Below are positions 62,291 to 64,000 of a stretch of 64,000 nt of DNA, piece after piece; position 1 is the stretch's first letter, and each line of letters opens with the position of its first letter. Made by a program: the position numbers and the translations under genes. The stretch is from NCBI GenBank assembly GCA_963829705.1, contig CAWHJN010000001.1, positions 186,001-250,000 on the forward strand. The letters run 5' to 3'. The DNA is from CAWHJN01 sp963829705 (GTDB taxonomy: Bacteria; Bacteroidota; Rhodothermia; Rhodothermales; BA12). The notes beneath the pieces are model-generated. The model did no database searches. It was not told the DNA's origin and saw only the letters and a list, made by a program, of their open reading frames with translations.

Positions 62291-63801
62291 AAACACTCGC
62301 CGTGTGGGGATGCCTGCTGTTTCTGGTCTGTTCGACGGTGGCGCAGCCGCTCCCCGACGGCGCTCCGATGTTGCTGGAATCGGCCCGGAGCCGTGCGCTC
62401 CTCGATGACGCCCGCGACGACCTGCTCTACCTCCGCCTCGACGCTGCCGAGGCCAAACTCAACCAACTCGCCCGCACCGATGAGGGCGCGCCCGCCGCGT
62501 TCCACTACCTCGCCACGGCGTCGCTGCTGCGCGGCTTCCTGACCGACGACGAGCGGGCATTCGACAAGTTCGTGGAGCGGTCGGATTCGCTCAAAGACGC
62601 GCTTGGGAAGCTGCCTGCGTCGCGGTGGCGCTGGTTGCTCGAAGCCGAGGGCGACCTCCAGCGCTCCATCGTGTGGGGGCGGCGCGAGCAGTTCACGAAG
62701 GCGGCGCTGGCGGCGCGGAGCGCGCTCAAAGGCTATGAGGCCGCCGCGAAGGGTGCCCCCGGCTGGGCCGAGCCGCAAAAAGGTCTCGGGCTGATGAACA
62801 TCGTCATCGGCTCGTTGCCCTCGGGCTACCGCAGGTTACTGCGGCTGCTGGGCTACTCGGGCTCGGTCGAAAAAGGCCGCCGCCAGTTGCTCCAGGCCAT
62901 CGCGGGCGGCCAGTACGTGCGCGAGGAAGCCCGGATGCTGCTGGCCATCTGCGACGTGATCGTGCGCGCCAACCCGCCCGACGCCATCGCGGTGATGAAG
63001 CCGCTTTACACGCAGCACCCACGCGCGCCGCTCGTGGCGCACCTCTACGGCTACACGCTCCTCACCGACAGTCAGGCAGACCGCGCCGCCGAGGTCTACG
63101 CACCGATCGTCGAGGCGCGAAGCGCGGGGCAACTTCCGCTCGTCTATGCTACCTACTACTTTGCCGACGCCCGTTTCAAACAGAACCGCTTCGAGGAGGC
63201 GGCGCGGCTGTACCAGCAGTACCTCCGCAACCACGAGGGGCCGTCGCTGCGCGCCGGTGCTCAACTGGGCGCGGCGCTGTCGCTGGAGATGACCGGGCGG
63301 CGAGACGCGGCGTTGCCCTTCTACCGCCGGGTACGCCACACGCGCACGTCCGAGACCGAGGAATTGTCCGTCCGCGAGGCGCAGCGGCGGCTCGCGGCTC
63401 CGCTGTCGGCGGCAGAGAAGACGCTGCTCAAATCCACCAACGCGCTCGAGAGCGGGCGGCTGGATGAGGCCGAGCGGTTTTTGCAGAGCATGGAGCCTTC
63501 CACGCTCGACGCCCGCGAAGAGGCCTGGCGGCGCTACCTCACCGCCAGGGTGCGCCACACGCGCGGCGCGCTCAACGACGCCGTCGTCGCCTACCAGTCC
63601 GTCGTCGCCGACCCCGGCCCTGACCCACTCGACGGCCTCCGGGCGTGGAGCCACTTCTACACCGGCCAGATCTACGCGGCGCGCGGGCAGAAATCCGCGG
63701 CACGTCTACAGTTCGAGGCTGCTCTGGCCGAGAAAGGCCACTTCGACCGCTACCTGTCGCTCGAGCAGTACGTGCGCTCGGCCCTCGAAGGCGTGCGGTG
63801 A
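62287..63801 (+). CDS. Secreted TPR protein resembling TTC39/IML2 (DUF3808)
   Basis: 504 residues, starting in an ATGA overlap with the symporter stop. Signal peptide MKTLAVWGCLLFLVCSTVAQ. The segment IVIGSLPSGYRRLLRLLGYS followed by GSVEKGRRQLLQAI resembles the diagnostic TTC39/IML2 region (a Pro near a Leu-rich GFSG-type turn before a GxxxL helix), followed by TPR-type repeats (AARLYQQYLRNHEGPSLRAG, LNDAVVAYQSVVADPGPDPL). Conserved Bacteroidota secreted TPR proteins of this form exist. Function unknown; eukaryotic relatives affect lipid droplets and inclusion bodies. Confidence 0.7.
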   Translation: MKTLAVWGCLLFLVCSTVAQPLPDGAPMLLESARSRALLDDARDDLLYLRLDAAEAKLNQLARTDEGAPAAFHYLATASLLRGFLTDDERAFDKFVERSDSLKDALGKLPASRWRWLLEAEGDLQRSIVWGRREQFTKAALAARSALKGYEAAAKGAPGWAEPQKGLGLMNIVIGSLPSGYRRLLRLLGYSGSVEKGRRQLLQAIAGGQYVREEARMLLAICDVIVRANPPDAIAVMKPLYTQHPRAPLVAHLYGYTLLTDSQADRAAEVYAPIVEARSAGQLPLVYATYYFADARFKQNRFEEAARLYQQYLRNHEGPSLRAGAQLGAALSLEMTGRRDAALPFYRRVRHTRTSETEELSVREAQRRLAAPLSAAEKTLLKSTNALESGRLDEAERFLQSMEPSTLDAREEAWRRYLTARVRHTRGALNDAVVAYQSVVADPGPDPLDGLRAWSHFYTGQIYAARGQKSAARLQFEAALAEKGHFDRYLSLEQYVRSALEGVR

Positions 63802-63884
63802 GCGCGGCGGAACCCGTGTTGATACGTTCATGTAACGCGCCCGACGAACGGCTTGAGCCCTCACCCCCCGCCGACGAATCAGAA

Positions 63885-63916
63885 AGAGGACGCCCCGCGT
63901 GAACAGGACGTCCTCT
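63885..63916 (-). terminator. Terminator downstream of tRNA-Arg
   Basis: AGAGGACG, 16-base loop, CGTCCTCT: on the minus strand the stem is followed by TTCTGATT. It starts two bases after the tRNA 3' end. Confidence 0.6.
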
Positions 63917-63917
63917 G

Positions 63918-63991
63918 TGCGCTTGAAGGGATTCGAACCCCTGGCCTTCGGAACCGGAATCCGACGCTCTATCCAGCTGAGCTACAAGCGC
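63918..63991 (-). tRNA. tRNA-Arg (anticodon CCG)
   Basis: 74 bases forming a full cloverleaf: acceptor GCGCTTG/CAAGCGC, D arm with GCTC...GAGC, anticodon stem TCGGA/TCCGA with loop TTCCGGT (anticodon CCG, decoding CGG), five-base variable loop AGGCC and T arm AGGGGTTCGAATCCCTT. The discriminator is A, as in arginine tRNAs. The CCA end is not encoded, so a nucleotidyltransferase must add it. Confidence 0.95.
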
Positions 63992-64000
63992 GTCGCCGAA

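Overview
The window is one stretch of a high-GC (roughly two-thirds G+C by eye) bacterial chromosome. Its content points to the Bacteroidota, most likely the Rhodothermales/Rhodothermia side of the phylum, because of the high GC. The evidence is proteins ending in type IX secretion (T9SS) sorting domains, a PorV/PorQ-family barrel, several TonB-dependent receptors with N-terminal carboxypeptidase-regulatory-like domains, many lipoproteins, a tandem HU/SPOR pair, weak Shine-Dalgarno signals with several TAnnTTT-like boxes upstream of starts, and a tRNA gene without encoded CCA. Genus cannot be settled from the sequence. There is no rRNA, CRISPR array, prophage or insertion sequence. The only base-composition outlier is a 37% GC, 57-codon membrane-protein gene at 15181-15354.

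Layout. 1-5.5 kb: the 5' part of a secreted FG-GAP repeat protein, a DUF1611 P-loop protein, a WrbA-like flavodoxin oxidoreductase, DusB and a small PLDc_N lipoprotein. 5.5-12 kb: a secreted hypothetical translationally coupled to a secreted esterase, a TonB-dependent receptor, and a PAP2-like membrane protein behind a TPR protein. 12-15.9 kb: a free-standing CBS-pair protein followed by a glutamate-cysteine-ligase-like enzyme fused to a homologous CBS pair, a single-span FN3-like protein, the AT-rich mini-gene and an acidic-tailed hypothetical. ComM follows at 16.1-17.6 kb.

17.7-26 kb (minus strand) is a seven-gene envelope operon in transcription order: a giant TPR protein, an outer-membrane barrel, a short HU-like protein, an HU-TM-SPOR protein (with a +1 frameshift in this assembly), ExbB/TolQ, ExbD/TolR and a NodB-type deacetylase lipoprotein. 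It reads like a Bacteroidota version of a Tol/septal-constriction machine. 26.2-28.6 kb (plus): three YqjD/DUF883-like membrane-anchored proteins and a PfkB kinase. 28.6-32.8 kb (minus): a 1183-residue membrane-anchored coiled-coil protein and a small anchored hypothetical.

32.9-38.4 kb (plus) is a tightly packed cluster: a heptaheme cytochrome c lipoprotein with TPR tail, a monoheme EF-hand lipoprotein, an Omp85/BamA-like barrel and RsmE. 38.4-41 kb (minus): PanB, AccD (without its zinc finger) and TsaB. 41-44.4 kb (plus): an EF-G-2-type translational GTPase and a carboxypeptidase-regulatory-like protein. 44.4-58 kb (minus): seven cell-surface genes (two TonB-dependent receptors, an NHL-repeat lipoprotein, a PorV-like barrel, a large lipoprotein and two T9SS cargo proteins). 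58-64 kb: a lipoprotein methyltransferase, a tandem FKBP lipoprotein, malate dehydrogenase, a dicarboxylate/amino-acid symporter coupled to a TTC39/IML2-like TPR protein, and tRNA-Arg(CCG).

Most coding is ordinary housekeeping or envelope biology. The most interesting points are the HU/SPOR/ExbBD/TPR/barrel/deacetylase operon, the multiheme-plus-Omp85 cluster, the duplicated CBS module shared by a stand-alone protein and a GCS2 enzyme, the zinc-finger-less AccD, the AT-rich mini-gene behind a terminator-like hairpin, and the methyltransferase that carries a lipoprotein signal.
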